Origin: Lingula anatina
Taxonomy: Eukaryota > Brachiopoda > Lingulata > Lingulida > Lingulidae
Direction of reading: 5' to 3'
DNA: 50,516 bases
Assembly: GCF_001039355.2 (NCBI RefSeq)
Contig: NW_019775576.1
Span: forward strand, 8,975-59,490
Part shown: one piece after another, positions 1 through 12,064 of the stretch
Layout of the letters: each line of letters begins with the position of its first letter
Numbering within the stretch: the stretch's first letter is position 1
The notes under the pieces: generated by a model
Databases searched by the model: none
What the model was told of the DNA's origin: nothing
What the model saw: the letters and a program-made list of their open reading frames with translations, nothing else
Position numbers and translations under genes: made by a program

Positions 1-276
1 CTTAACCCATCATATGGCATACCTAAATAATTCCTTATGATGTACATGGTTTTTTAAAATAATATTTAAAATTATAACTTTTCAAGAGCTAAAAAATGCT
101 ATATTTTGGCAAAATTGCGGATAAAAGACCTTCCCCCATATCTCTAAAACTAATGATCCAAAATAAGAAAGCCAGTGGCTCACAATATCTTTCATGTTGA
201 TGGTTTACCACACCAAAAATTATTAAAATCTGCTGACCCCCACCTTGCCGCCTTCTGACCGATCTGTTTGGCTTTC

Positions 277-2250
277 TCATGGACGCGCTCTTAACAAATA
301 TTTGCTCCCAATGACTTCTTCCAGCATTTTGTGGGCTCTTGATCCTAAAACATATTTAACAAAATACATTATACACATTTGGATTGCAATTGAGATCTGG
401 CATCAGTTGAGAGTAAATTATATTATAAAACATGGAAGTCACATATGTCTAACAAAATTTGTTTATGCATCTGCATCTTCTTTTTAAACCAAAAATATGT
501 AAAAAATAATAATTGGACGCACCCTTTTTAATCCATTGCCTCTCTGGCAATTCATCATGCAGACAGTTTTCAAAGTGTTCTCAATGGCCCTGGTGGATGT
601 CGACAGTGTGATTAAGAATAGACAGCCATTTCTCCTGTTGGTATTTTGGCTGCTTCCTTTCGGCTGTTGCGGCCACCCAATACATGTGATTAACAATTGA
701 CTTGATCCATGGGCGAATCTCCTGGCCCCTCTTTTTGGCTGCTGCTTCCAGCTTTTTCTCCACACCTGATGAAGCAAGAATTCAAGTCTAGAGCATTTCT
801 AACAGAGAACTATGCCAGTGCTTCATTTCCTTTGTTGTGCAAAATGATGTGGTATTGTTGCAAACCATTTATAAGTTGTTAAATTTCATTTCTTACCTTT
901 GGCAACATGAAAAACATCAAACAGATGCTGTTTCTCGGGGTTTTCCTCACGCATATACTTGCGGACTTGGACATGTCTGTCAGTTATCAAGCAGTCCATT
1001 GTCATTCCCTGTTCTTGTAAAAACTCTACCCCCCTCTTCAATCCTTCCAACTCCATGTGGGTGGAGCCTTTCACTTCATTGCACTGAAATATAAAATACC
1101 ATGTCTATAAATAATATTATCATAACAAGAAAGACCGTACAGTTATTTGCAAAATAAGGTGTACAACATGAAAAAGTAAATCTACAAAAGACCAACAAAG
1201 GTAATAAATGACCAGATATTTCCAAAATTTAATTTAAACAAATACAGGCTTTAAGAAAACCTGCCCACGAAGACCGTTCAAATAAGTGAGTAGTGTTATC
1301 TGTACAAGCTGGACATCCAATACTTTGTTGGCCTTCACATCCATCATTGTGTAGGAACCATATTTTGCTGAGTATCCAGGGGTGTCACACCTGGCATCCC
1401 CACCAAGCGTAAGGCTTGTATTTCTTCTTTCATTTATTAGTTCCTGCTGACTGTCCTGCCACATTCTGTAGATGGTTGGTATCAAATACGCACTCTGAAT
1501 CCTGCCATATGTACTCCGTGAAACAGTGAGAATATTGGCATGGCACATCATTCTCAGGGCCTGGCTGGGGCTACTCCCAGAGTAGAGAATTGCTGCAGAC
1601 AGCAAAAGATTTCCCCATGGCAGTGAAGAGGAGACGGGCTGACTGGCCCATTTTTCTTTGTGACCTGCCTGGCACCAAGTTGTTATTGACTCAAATGTTC
1701 CTTTTCTTTTTGCTATGTATTGGGTACATGCCCCACTGCACTTTTTGCACTTATTTAAAAGCTGCAGGAGGCATGACTCAAAAACGATGATTTTTTTTTC
1801 TTTTTCTGGACTTCGACACATTAATGGCTCTTTACTGTCCACACCAGCTTCATCCTCAAGTTCACTGTCTTCCTCACTATATGGTTCATAGTTTGGGTCC
1901 CTGCTGATATCATCGTCCATGCTATTGTCTTCAGTTTCTGCTTCATTGTTTGTTGTATGTATATGAGCTGTGATAATTTCACATTGTGTGGCTGTTGATA
2001 CCATTTTCCTTATTGTAGGGGTGGGCACATAAGCAAGGGTGGGTGTTTAAGTGCTGCGTGTTTTATGAGGCCGTGTGAGTTTGCAATCTGTTTGTGTCTT
2101 TCTGTTGGTCTGAGTGACTTGTGATTGTGTAGACACTGTTGTTGTTGAAGGTGGCATTTGTAGATGTGTCATCAATGTTCTTTGCTGGACTTTTTCCTCG
2201 TTTACTGTTCTCGAGGTCTGGAATATTTCATAAATATAGAGTAAAAATAC

Positions 2251-2285
<35 letters not shown>

Positions 2286-2293
2286 AATAGCCA

Positions 2294-2371
<78 letters not shown>

Positions 2372-3803
2372 TATAATATTGTAATAGCAACATGACATTG
2401 AAAAACATCCAAGACAGAATCTTTTCCCCAAATATTTAGGAATGAATGAAAATGAAGTGGAATGAAATGCTTTTGCCACCTTTTCTTGGCAATAATGAAG
2501 ACATAAGTAAAAAAAGTAAAAGCTTTGACACCTTTTCACTGTCCTTTATTTTTAAATCAATTTATTGCACAGCAGCATACAGTGTGTTTTTGTATGTCAA
2601 CTTAAAATTTATTGATTTATTAAGATATTGTTCTTTTTCTTTTTTCAAAGCTGGAGGGGGGAGGGGTGAGAAAGCCAATTAAAAAAGCTGCCTAAGTTCA
2701 GACTTAATTAAAAAAACTAACATATAACGCAATAAACAACACCTGTCTCGATCAACACCTGGGCTGTGATTAGTTCACAAGGCACATTGTTTCAGCTTGT
2801 TTCCAGACCTACATGTTTTGAATCTTGTCTGTGACAGCTATTGAATAGTACTGAATTGGTTTTTAAAATCTGTCCAGACACCTTTGCAGGTGTGGTAATC
2901 AGTGATTTTATCAGTGCCTACCAGCAGAAACAGTAATTACGGCTGTTAGGAGCAAGACCAGTTAGCTCACTGGCAGATTCTAGACATACACTTGATAACA
3001 AACAGATCATACAAAATAACTGCAGCCTTGGAGGGAAACGCCAAGATGAGGAAGTGCCTCGGGCACAATAACATGACAACAACCCAGTACAAGGGGGTTT
3101 TCCTTACTGAAAACATTTTCATCGACACCGAAATGTACTTTTAATGTAACTTCTCTGTCCTATTAACCCATGGAAACATTGCCAAAGAGTTGCCACGTGT
3201 AAATTTTCCACTTATACGCTTGGGGCAAAAGCTTGCAATTGCTATTTAACACAGGACTTCATTTTGTGACAGGTCGTATTGCGACTGTACACCGACTCGT
3301 AGGCCTACATTTACCTTAAATACAGAAAGGGAAATAATTTTGACTCATTCCGATAAACAAATAAATATATAAAATTTTTCAGCATTTAGGATTTGGCCCT
3401 TCTACACATAAATACACAGATGACTTACCTCAAATCTCTGTCTTTTTATGAAGGCACCTCCGCTTTTCCCCTTTCGTTTCGTTGCTGTATCACCGCCGCT
3501 GTTTTCTTTCTCATTGACTTGGCTATTCGGCTTGGTGAAACTAAAGATTGTAGGAATGGCACCTTGTTTAAGTATAGGCTTCTTATATGCCGAATCGTGA
3601 CATAAGCTCAGGATCACGCTCGTATGCGTTTTTTTCAAAATGGTCAGAGCAAAGCCTCGAGTGATGCGTAGGTGTGAAGTTTTCCCTTTTCAATTTGACT
3701 GTCCATGTTTTCCTCAAACCTGGGTCCTTCGGGAATGCAAACATGTGAATGCCAGATCCTTTCCTGTATTTTTAGTGCATCCCACGGCAACACACTGAGG
3801 CAT
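277..3803 (-). pseudogene. THAP-domain transposase-like gene, decayed
   Basis: Five exon pieces read on the minus strand. Exon 1 (3803-3429) encodes a THAP zinc-finger DNA-binding domain: it starts MPQCVAVGC and continues with the LCSDHF C-x2-H pair and an AIPTIF box. Exon 2 (2217-1300) holds an acidic linker and the GGDARCDTPG motif. Exon 3 (1083-897) holds the LITDRH motif. Exon 4 (765-523) and exon 5 (from 344) continue with WIKK and RAHKMLEEV. The two Asp motifs look like the first two acids of an RNase-H-like transposase core, but the third is not identified. The family resembles the many uncharacterised THAP/transposase-derived proteins of fish, cnidarians and molluscs (my recollection, not searched). 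Damage: two frameshifts in exon 1 (after MPQCVAVGCTKNTG and after ELMSRFGI), an in-frame TAA near 2047, an in-frame TGA after DIHQGH near 582, and AT instead of GT at the exon 2 donor (1299-1298). Not functional as it stands. Confidence 0.8.
2252..2366. repeat. poly-A run plus (GT)n(AT)n microsatellite
   Basis: A 32-base A run (2252-2283) is followed by GT repeats and then a long TA repeat to 2366. It lies in the first intron of the THAP relic. Long reading frames across it are repeat artefacts. The juxtaposed poly-A could be an old retroposon tail, but no retroposon body is recognisable next to it. Confidence 0.95.
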
Positions 3804-4144
3804 AACGAAAATTGCTCAACTCCGTTCAATACAACTTTCCTAAACTTCTCTGTCTGTATGCACCGTGCAGCTCAGCTGAGTCTCAGAGTCCTTTATCGCG
3901 ATTGTCGTCATTGTACCACGTGACCCAGATCTGTTGCTTCATTTTTGCATATTGAGGTGAGGTTTACTAAAATGCTTTTTTTTCTACTAATAGATTGTTT
4001 TTATAATTTTTAAATGGCGGGGATCGATTAAAACATACCTCTAGTGTATAGATTGAGTGCTGAATCTTCAAAATTCGAGAAATGGATTTTTACATGAACA
4101 TTGTCCTTTAAGGCATATCATCACCAGTGAACATAAACATGCAG

Positions 4145-7100
4145 AATCGAATTACCTTTATGTCATGGATCATTCTGCGAAGAACAATTTAAATATTCAG
4201 TTATCTGGTGGACTTGGGCAGGGTGCTATTGTAGCCCCCACACTTATCAAACACTGTTTGGTCATACGCATACGTAAGTTCTGCCATGGTGGGCGAGAGT
4301 AATTATATAAATCAAATTATGTATATTGTATAAATTACTGAGTCACTTTTGTCCACTTATTTTATAACGTCCTTTCAGTAATTCTGGAGCTTTGTGGGGT
4401 ATGATCATCGGTAAGTTCACCATCGCAACATAGCAAGTGAAACCTTTTCGTTATGATAAAATTCTAACAGAATACATTTTTACCCGCTGTCTGTTGTGAC
4501 ATAAAAATATCTGAAAAGCCTCAGCTGTTGATAATACCGAAGTGAATGAAGTAAAACGCTGAAACTCTTAACAGTGTCAATGTTTTCCTTTTTATGTTAT
4601 ACCAGCTATTCTTGTTGTGGTGATTATAGAACTGGTGATTATGTCAATAGTTGTGAGGCTGTGTACATGCTACCGCGGTGAGTAGACATAATCATTCTAA
4701 TCATTCACGCAACGCCGTTTAATCCAATTTCTTTTTAAAAATTTGAATCCTCTATGATTGATTTATGATTTACCACTTCACATTTATCAGCCGTTCTTAA
4801 CATAGTATAGTCTTTTAACACGCATTATCCTCTTTAAGAAAACATACCATTACTTTTTTTCTCTTATATGCCCTCTTCATCACTGCAGTGCATTTATTTC
4901 CTTTATCTATTACATTATAGAACAAATAGAATTTTGTTTCTCGTCCCTGAGGAGGATAAATAATGGTAAGTATAACAGGTAGAGATAAGTATGAACATGT
5001 AGAGATATGATTGATTTATGATTTACCACTTCACATTTATCAGCCGTTCTTAACATAGTATAGTCTTTTAACACGCATTATCCTCTTTAAGAAAACATAC
5101 CATTACTTTTTTTCTCTTATATGCCCTCTTCATCACTGCAGTACATTTATTTCCTTTATCTATTACATTATAGAACAAATAGAATTTTGTTTCTCGTCCC
5201 TGAGGAGGATAAATAATGGTAAGTATAACAGGTAGAGATAAGTATGAACATGTAGAGATATGACGGTAGTAGTGTTAGGATACCCTATGCAAAATAAGTT
5301 ATAATAAATAAGTTAACCAGAAAATGCCCAATCAACATAAAGGTATCTTAAAGCACCAAAATATTATGCTCAAAACATTAAAATTGGCGTTTTTCATTCT
5401 GAGATAGCGTCTTTGTTTCTAAATATGATGTTATCTGCAACTAGTATATATATGTAAACCAATATAATTTTGGGGCATATAAAAATAGCGAGTCATCGGT
5501 AGCAATCTTATTGTACTTTCTGTGGAGTCAAGGCATTATTAATTTCAGTGATAAAATGACTTAAATAGTGATTTAAAGATCAATCTGCAACTAGGGAATA
5601 TGTCATCTGATATAATTGTTTTGGGGCATAGAAAATCGGCCAGTCAGTGGTTCTAATCTTGATCGAAATATACTTTTCGTGGTGTCATGGCATTGTATAA
5701 TGCTTTTAATGTTGAATCTTAACCACGGTTATCTTCTAGTATTTTGCTTTCAAAATTATTATTCAATATTGTCATTTCTCGCTCTGTAAACAATGGCCAA
5801 ACTGAAATAGAACCTCACAGAGGTTGATATTTTTCATGTTTTCCGATAGATATTATGTTGTCTAACAAATGAGGAATTTTCCAAACTCAAAAGTATTGTA
5901 ATTATTAAGCATGTTTCAGTTGAGTTCCAGATAACAAAAGGAGCTTGTACATGTATTATCATATAATAAGCATCCAAAAAGATATGCATCTTCGCCTGAC
6001 GCTAGTATCAGTTATATGTTGTGTTAGGCCAGTTGTAATATCTGCCCTAATATACAGTTGATATGATAAAGCTGTGTGGATTCCAGCTTCATTTTCTTAA
6101 CACCTTGATAGAAAGTAATAATTGTTAATTTTTACTTCAGTTCTTCTGCAGGAAACTGAGCGCCACGATGGTAAGTAGGAAGATATAGAGACCATCCCTA
6201 GACCCTATCGTACTAACTGTGGATTGATCTATCTCCAAGGGAATTCTCGCTAAATCACAATCAACTTAAGCGGCCTATATTTCTGTCACGTCTACTGAAG
6301 CTGCTATAGGATAATCATTCATCGTTTAGCAGTTTCAGTAGGTGTGCTAGACATCTAAGCAGCTTAAACTGAAAGCAATTTAACGGGAAACCCCTTGGAG
6401 ATTGAACGATCCTGTTAGATCGATCTAGGTATGGAACCCAGTCATAGATATACATGACGCAAGTAGTATTGGAAAACCCCAAACAAAAACAAAATAGGCA
6501 AATTAAAACATTTCCATAATATTTCTTATGACAACAAAACATTTTCTGATAAATGTACATGTACTATGTTGTTACATAACGCTATTGGTGGTATTTTTTT
6601 AACTTGAGACAGTATTTATCTCTATTGATGATTTATATCTACTATGATACTTTTTGGACATGGGTATCGGCTGGTATAGTCTGCAGTAGACACGTCATTA
6701 TCGTCTTTGTAATACCATTATCTTTCTAATTCTATTATCTTACCTTTATCTTTCTAATTCTATAATAAAATGGATGAAAATATTTGAACTTTATACTTTT
6801 TCCTTTATATTTGTACATAAATATTTATTTCATGGGGGGAGAGGGGTCGTCCGGAGAATTGTCATGATACCATCATTAAACACCATTTGTTTGCGGTAAA
6901 CCTGGATGTACATCTTCATCAAACTGACATGAAGTATTACTCACTAGCTGCCAGGGGGTATAGCGACCAGGAACCTGTTATTAATGTCAGATTACCAAAA
7001 GCAACCATATACTGTAGTTCCTGCATTTCAAGAAATTCATTTATACAGCAAAATAAATTACTTGCTGTACCAAAAATATTAAATCCAATTAAAAAACGTG

Positions 7101-7379
7101 TTCCATTTTGCCTAACAAAAAGAAGGGTAGGGTTAAAATTTTTCCAATTTTAGATTTTACATCTTGTGTCGAACAGTGCATTATTTAATTTTAAAAAATG
7201 ATACATTGTTTTGTTATATATTGTGTTTGTCAAAATACTAAGAAGAGGATGTAAGGACATATTTTCATCAAACATATAAGAACAAAATTATGAAAAAATA
7301 TGTATGACTTTCTTTTTTTCTGAACCAGGCAATGATAATTTCACATATGCACGCCTGAAACAAGATGGAGAAGAGGAAG
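4145..7379 (+). CDS. candidate 5' exons: Cys-rich segment, transmembrane helix, linker
   Basis: A chain of small exons with good splice sites and compatible phases: 4145-4273, 4379-4410, 4606-4677, 4921-4965, 5174-5218, 6141-6170 and 7329-7379. Every junction from 4410 onward is phase 1. The conceptual protein has a Cys/Trp-rich part (LPLCHGSFCEEQF, then IWWTWAGCYCSPH). A hydrophobic helix follows (GMIIGAILVVVIIELVIMSI), then a basic RLCTCYR stretch and an acidic linker (NFTYARLKQDGEEE). The start codon is not found. The last exon ends in phase 1, which reads in frame into the TNF-domain exon at 10991. The parsimonious reading is therefore a membrane-anchored TNF ligand (type II: cytoplasmic, membrane, stalk, TNF domain). 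Against this, Cys-rich plus membrane helix plus basic residues would also fit a separate small type I membrane protein. Exons 4145-4273 and 7329-7379 are the least certain. Confidence 0.45.
4754..5259 (+). repeat. 253-bp tandem duplication carrying a 45-nt exon
   Basis: Copy 1 is 4754-5006 and copy 2 is 5007-5259. I see a single difference (G at the start of the GCATTTATTT stretch in copy 1, A in copy 2). Each copy contains a candidate exon (4921-4965 and 5174-5218) with an ATTATAG acceptor and a GTAAGT donor. The exon is 45 nt long, phase 1 at both ends, and encodes EQIEFCFSSLRRINN after the shared G. Either or both copies can be included without changing frame. Confidence 0.9.
5260..6140. 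other. non-coding, intron-like
   Basis: No coding exon, RNA gene or repeat family recognised. AT-rich sequence between candidate exons on the + strand. Confidence 0.6.
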
Positions 7380-7432
7380 GTGAGTCCCCTAAAATATTCT
7401 TTAAGAAAGAAGCTTGGAAAAAAAAGATATAT

Positions 7433-7467
<35 letters not shown>

Positions 7468-9410
7468 TGCTTCACTTAAAGGGATAATAACTGTTCGTCA
7501 AGTAAATATTATTTTTGTCTTAAATATTAAATGATGATTTGATTAGAATAACTCAGCAATGCATAAACAAAGCTCTGATGATATATTAAGCTATGACGCC
7601 ATGCCTGTCCATGAGTAAACAAGCCCGGGATGACGAGTTGGGTAGCAGTCCACTTCAACTTAATTTGTTGTATGAGTTTACATTAAACAGTTATTCGTGA
7701 GTTAAACAGGAGTCCCAAAATATCTTGAATAAAAAAAGGTACAGTCCATGGCGTATATTGCTTTTCTGAGCCTCAATTTTTATCTTAGTATTATAATGAC
7801 ACATTGAGCGCATATCAAACAAAAATGATGAAAATTGTAATATATGTAACCCTACAACCATTGAAATGAATTCGGCAAAAGGGTTTATTGGATAAGTAGT
7901 TGGATCATAGATGACAAAGTAAAAAAAAATAGTTTCTAGTGCAAAATAGATGGGCACTGACAAAAAACTTTGTACATTTTAAATTCACTACTTATTTTTT
8001 TTACATTTAAGAAAGGTATTATTAACTCGGCATATGTAAATGTAAAATTATATATATAAAAACAATATCTACTAGATTTTAATAAACCGGTTACGTGCTT
8101 AAAGGCATTTGTCTATACCCTCCTCCCTCTTCGGAAAGATATTGATCACATAAAGCAGGTCATCTATTTGTTAATTACAATTATTATTATTATTATTATT
8201 GAACTGCGCGAGTTGGTTATTAAAAGTGACCTTCCAACTCCGCTGCTATCAGCAATAAGCAACTAATGCTGTCAGCTAGTTTTGTGTGATTTTTGTCGTG
8301 TTAGGCATATTTTATCAATGAATGTATAAAACGTTTTATAAGACGATAAATCATTTAATTTGTCAAAATATCTTTTTCAGTGTTGTGGTTAAAATTAAAA
8401 ATTAAAACGCAGAAAAGCAACGTCATATTGACATTTCTTTTCAGTCGTTACCCCCTTCTTAAGTTCAGTATTGTTGTTTAGTCCGTACAATACCCAATAC
8501 AATACTTGTCTGTTTCTTTTGTTGTTTATTCTTTTTTTTTAAAAAAAATCTTAATTATGCCAGTTTTATAAATTTTTATTATTCAGCTGCTGTTTTAATC
8601 GGTCGTTAGACAGTTTTGTTACCAGTGATTATTGGCGGCAAGTAGTAACAATTTTCTTTTCCACAGGACTATTAAAACAACTGTAACTTTGTGGTTAAAA
8701 AAATTTTTTTTTGATATGACTAAAATTTTCAACCTGTGATGAACGGCAACACATAAAATGATAATTAACAAATAATAAATATATAGTTACTGTAACTGTT
8801 AATTACATAGTTCTATAATTACTTGATATAAACCTCTTTGATAAAGAAATAATTAATTACATAATGCAGAGTGTCACGGCTTACTACGGCTTACCCTTAT
8901 TTAATTCAAGGGCATTTCACATAGAGTGCTGGCAAAACCAGTAGATGGCTTTGTCTGAAAACTAGAAAGTACAAAATACTGTAGTATAGAATAGGGCAGC
9001 ACTGTTTGAAAATCAGGCGCCAACGCATTTTATAACGAGATGTCACATGACGCTGGAAGACTGAACAATGGAGCAGAAACAGAAACATAGACAAAGCACC
9101 AATTGGAGGGCGTCAGAGACACAACGAGACGAGTACATATTTACACATAGTTAAAAAACAACCCAAAAGTCAAAAGCCTGTTTACGTCATTTGTTTAACA
9201 CTAGTTTATTTCATCCTGCTTCTTCATACATTAATGGCTGTTGGATAAATTTCTTTTGAGTGTTAATATTCCCCTCTTGACATTACGACTAGCTCTTGAA
9301 AGTTTGACTAGCTGAGTCATAGTTCCTAACCTTACCACTGTTTTCCAAACCAACAAAACATTTTGGGGTCTTGTACCGGACAGAGACCCCCCCCCCAAAA
9401 AAAAAATAAA

Positions 9411-9441
<31 letters not shown>

Positions 9442-10883
9442 AAAAAGGCTTCAGCTTCACTTTTGAGGTATGGGGCATGCAGTTTCCAGAATATAGCTGT
9501 GTTTGACGTGGTTCATGTTTTTGTCGATGACTAATATTTTTTCGACCAACGTAAATAACAATACAAATACTAATGCTGTCACCCCCAGTCACTCTTGGAG
9601 CGAAAAGCCTCGCTTTAGGCTTCTTCAAGATATTCGAGAGCTCTTATTTCACCACCTTGATGGTGCAGATGAAATCTGACCTCAGTACCAAAAGCCAATT
9701 AGTTTCAATGTTGTGCCTGAAACTGTTGATGGTTCCCATCCCATCAGAGAAATGTACGATGATAAGTGTTGTTCATAGGGGCTTCCTCATAGATCGCCTA
9801 GTATAATGATCTGATAAAACCAGTCTGAGGTAGGTAAATGGCCCTGAAAAACGCTTTCTGGTGAGAATATGCCCCTCACCATGATATACGATTGCCTTTG
9901 TTTAGACCCAGCAGTAAAACCATAAAAAATCCATGGAGACATGCCTCAAATAAAAATTTGCAGAGCACGCCTCCAGTATGCCGGTGGTGTCTACAATTTG
10001 GTATTGCATGCTGATGTGGGATATATAAGAAATCAAGCTCAAGCTGGCAATACCGAAATCTTGAACCTAGGGTACCTGCAGCCTTTCTGTAAGTGAATTC
10101 CCTGTTAATCTTGTTTTGTTTTTTTCTCAATGCCTAGGCCAAGTTAATCGGTATATCATTTTCCTTGAAATGAGGGCTGTGTGAGCATAAGTTTTGAAAG
10201 TTTTTTTTTCCATTTTTGAAAGTATCCACGTCATTTGTTCTAGGTAATTATGGTTGTTTTTCTTTAACATACCACAACGAGGGTTTCAACATATAACAAT
10301 TAACTGTCAACGTTGTCTGTGTGTTAAAATCAAAATTTGCCGTTGTCGCGAATTGTTTTTAGATTTTGGGATTATCTCCTGATATTTATTATTGCCATTT
10401 CTCTCACTGTTTGTTTACATTTGTAACTGGCCATTAGAATAACAATGATGGTTTTCGTCATATGGTAAAATGTTCTATACTCTTGGATAATAAGTGTTGC
10501 CAAAAGGGATGATGTTTTCCCTAGCCTTCGTTCTCGGTGTTGGTAGTTCTGTACTTATAACTTTGGCATTTATAGCCCGTTTAGGAATACACACATTAAT
10601 AATATTCACAATGAAAGCCAATAAACCAGGAAACGTGAACTCCCCTCTTTAGATACCTTGACAGAGTTATCACAGCAAAAGGTGCTACAGTTATCTAGTA
10701 CTAAAAGACACACTCACCTATATAAAAAGTATGTATTGTATGGCGAGGGAAGTAAGTACAATAGTCAAGGGCAAAACACTATGGAATACTGAATTATATG
10801 AACTGAAAGGATTCCGTGAACAGTAAATCGTCCTGTGTCATTTATCCTAGATGAAAAAAAAATGCAAATCATTATCATTTCAG
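7380..10883. other. long non-coding stretch, intron-like
   Basis: No supported coding exon on either strand. It contains (TTA)n at about 7436-7467, a short ATT repeat near 8176-8200, a poly-C/poly-A junction followed by (AAAT)n at about 9389-9440, and low-complexity AT tracts. It would be the last large intron if the membrane-anchor exons and the TNF-domain exon belong to one gene. Confidence 0.6.
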
Positions 10884-10962
10884 TTGAAGATGTTACCCAA
10901 CCAAGAATTGACCTGAGCCTAATCAATACGTGTGCATTAATACAAACCAATGCAATAGCCAG
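10884..10962 (+). other. alternative or vestigial exon before the TNF domain
   Basis: Flanked by a good acceptor (TTATCATTTCAG) and donor (AG|GTAAAG) and open for 25 codons in the phase inherited from exon 7329-7379. It encodes VEDVTQPRIDLSL then INTCALIQTNAIA. Its position and the CALIQ stretch resemble the first strand of a TNF homology domain. However, only 28 bp (10963-10990) separate it from the next acceptor. Splicing out that piece shifts the TNF frame, while reading through meets TAA after AIAR. It is therefore either an alternative 3' end giving a ligand without the TNF domain, a decayed exon, or a site of a sequence error. Confidence 0.45.
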
Positions 10963-10990
10963 GTAAAGTGTTGTTATTTTTATGTTTTAG

Positions 10991-11373
10991 TTCTTTCTTG
11001 GAAAGTCGGTCAGAATGATATCGGGGGAGACGTGGAATATGTCGACGACGACAAAAGCTTAAAGGTGAAGCAGGAAGGCTACTGTGTCGTGTACTGTCAG
11101 CTACATTTAAAAGTTCCGGAGATTGCTGATATTGAGGAACTTTCTTGCAACATCCTAAAAAAGGCGGAAAACAATCCGATAGAACCCTTTCAAGAGAAAC
11201 TGTCTACCAGTGAATGCAAGAGGGATGTGTCATTTTCTATGTTTGTATCAAAAATAATATATCTTAAGAAAAATGAGAGCGTAACAGCTAAATTTTCACA
11301 TGAAAATTACATTGTGAAAGACCCTGAGCATAATTCATTTGGTTTGTACAAGGTGTCATCAGTGAATGTATAA
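10991..11373 (+). CDS. TNF superfamily ligand, C-terminal TNF homology domain exon
   Basis: About 127 codons after a TTTTAG acceptor, ending at TAA 11371-11373. The order of motifs matches a TNF homology domain (THD), the trimerising jelly-roll of TNF-family cytokines. These are LSWKVGQNDIGGDVEYVDDD, then KVKQEGYCVVYCQLHLK (the family's G-x-Y-x-x-Y-x-Q strand), then IIYLKKNESVTAKFS (the 'hydrophobic-L-K-K-x-D/E-x-hydrophobic' strand), and the last strand NSFGLYKVS, matching the F-G-L/F-F/Y-K-L/V signature. There are few cysteines, with one pair in YCVVYC. An extracellular receptor-binding role is expected from the family. Which THD subfamily it belongs to cannot be told. The upstream part is uncertain: exon 7329-7379 joins it in frame through G|TT. 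A degraded copy of its 3' end exists at 19412-19636. Confidence 0.85.
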
Positions 11374-12058
11374 ATACTGGAAAGACACTACTTTTAATTG
11401 TGACGAGAATATTACATTTCTGGAGACCGCATCGTGCATGATCAACGTTACCACATGATAACTGAAATAATGTATCATGTAACATGCGACCAACAAAAAA
11501 GCAAATCTAAAAAGTTTTCGCAAACATCATATCTTAAATAACCACGTGTGGTCAGTCTCAAACAGACGTGATGCATAGGTGCATATTTGTCTGTCATATC
11601 ATGATACTGAACAAATAACTTAATATAGTAATGTTTAATGGTTCTCAGTTAACCATACTATTCGCTTAATTCATATTTGTGCTTTATTAGCTTCTTGTTC
11701 GTTTTATATTGTCATTATATTATATATGTACACTGCAAAGTGGTTTATATGTACACTGCACAGTTGTTTGTCCTCATTGATTGATTATAATTTAAACTTC
11801 GTTTTAAGAGTTTATCTACTTCAAGTTTTAAAATGTTGATGAAGAAATGGAGAATTTGAGAAAAGATATAAGTTAGTTAATTTGTTTTATCTTTTAAGGA
11901 ACAATCTGGCCGTTCCTAGATTGTATATGAATGTGTACGAGATATTTATCTTAATTTTATCAATGAAGCCTGTTTTGTACCTGTGTGTATTATGTTCTTA
12001 TCCAATATGTTTACTGCTCTGTATAAATTGCACTTGAGAGAAACCTATAACGTGGAGA

Positions 12059-12064
12059 AATAAA
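12059..12064 (+). terminator. polyadenylation signal AATAAA of the TNF ligand gene
   Basis: First AATAAA downstream of the TNF stop codon, inside GAGAAATAAAATAC. It would give a 3' UTR of about 700 nt (11374 to about 12080). That stretch is AT-rich with no open frame, consistent with a 3' UTR. Confidence 0.5.

Noticed and set aside
2139-2539. Open frames on both strands across the poly-A/(TA)n tract
   Set aside because: Composed of Lys, Phe and Tyr-Ile runs from the microsatellite; only the small THAP exon 2 beginning at 2217 is real.
4057-4302. 81-codon + strand open frame in the other phase over the Cys-rich exon
   Set aside because: Its phase does not fit the next acceptor at 4379, whereas the Cys-rich phase does. 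It has no family features.
6887-7153. 88-codon + strand open frame
   Set aside because: No splice context, no motif, AT-rich composition like the intron around it.
10963-10990. A genuine 28-bp intron inside the TNF ligand gene
   Set aside because: Shorter than metazoan introns allow and its removal shifts the frame; treated as competing acceptors or an error.
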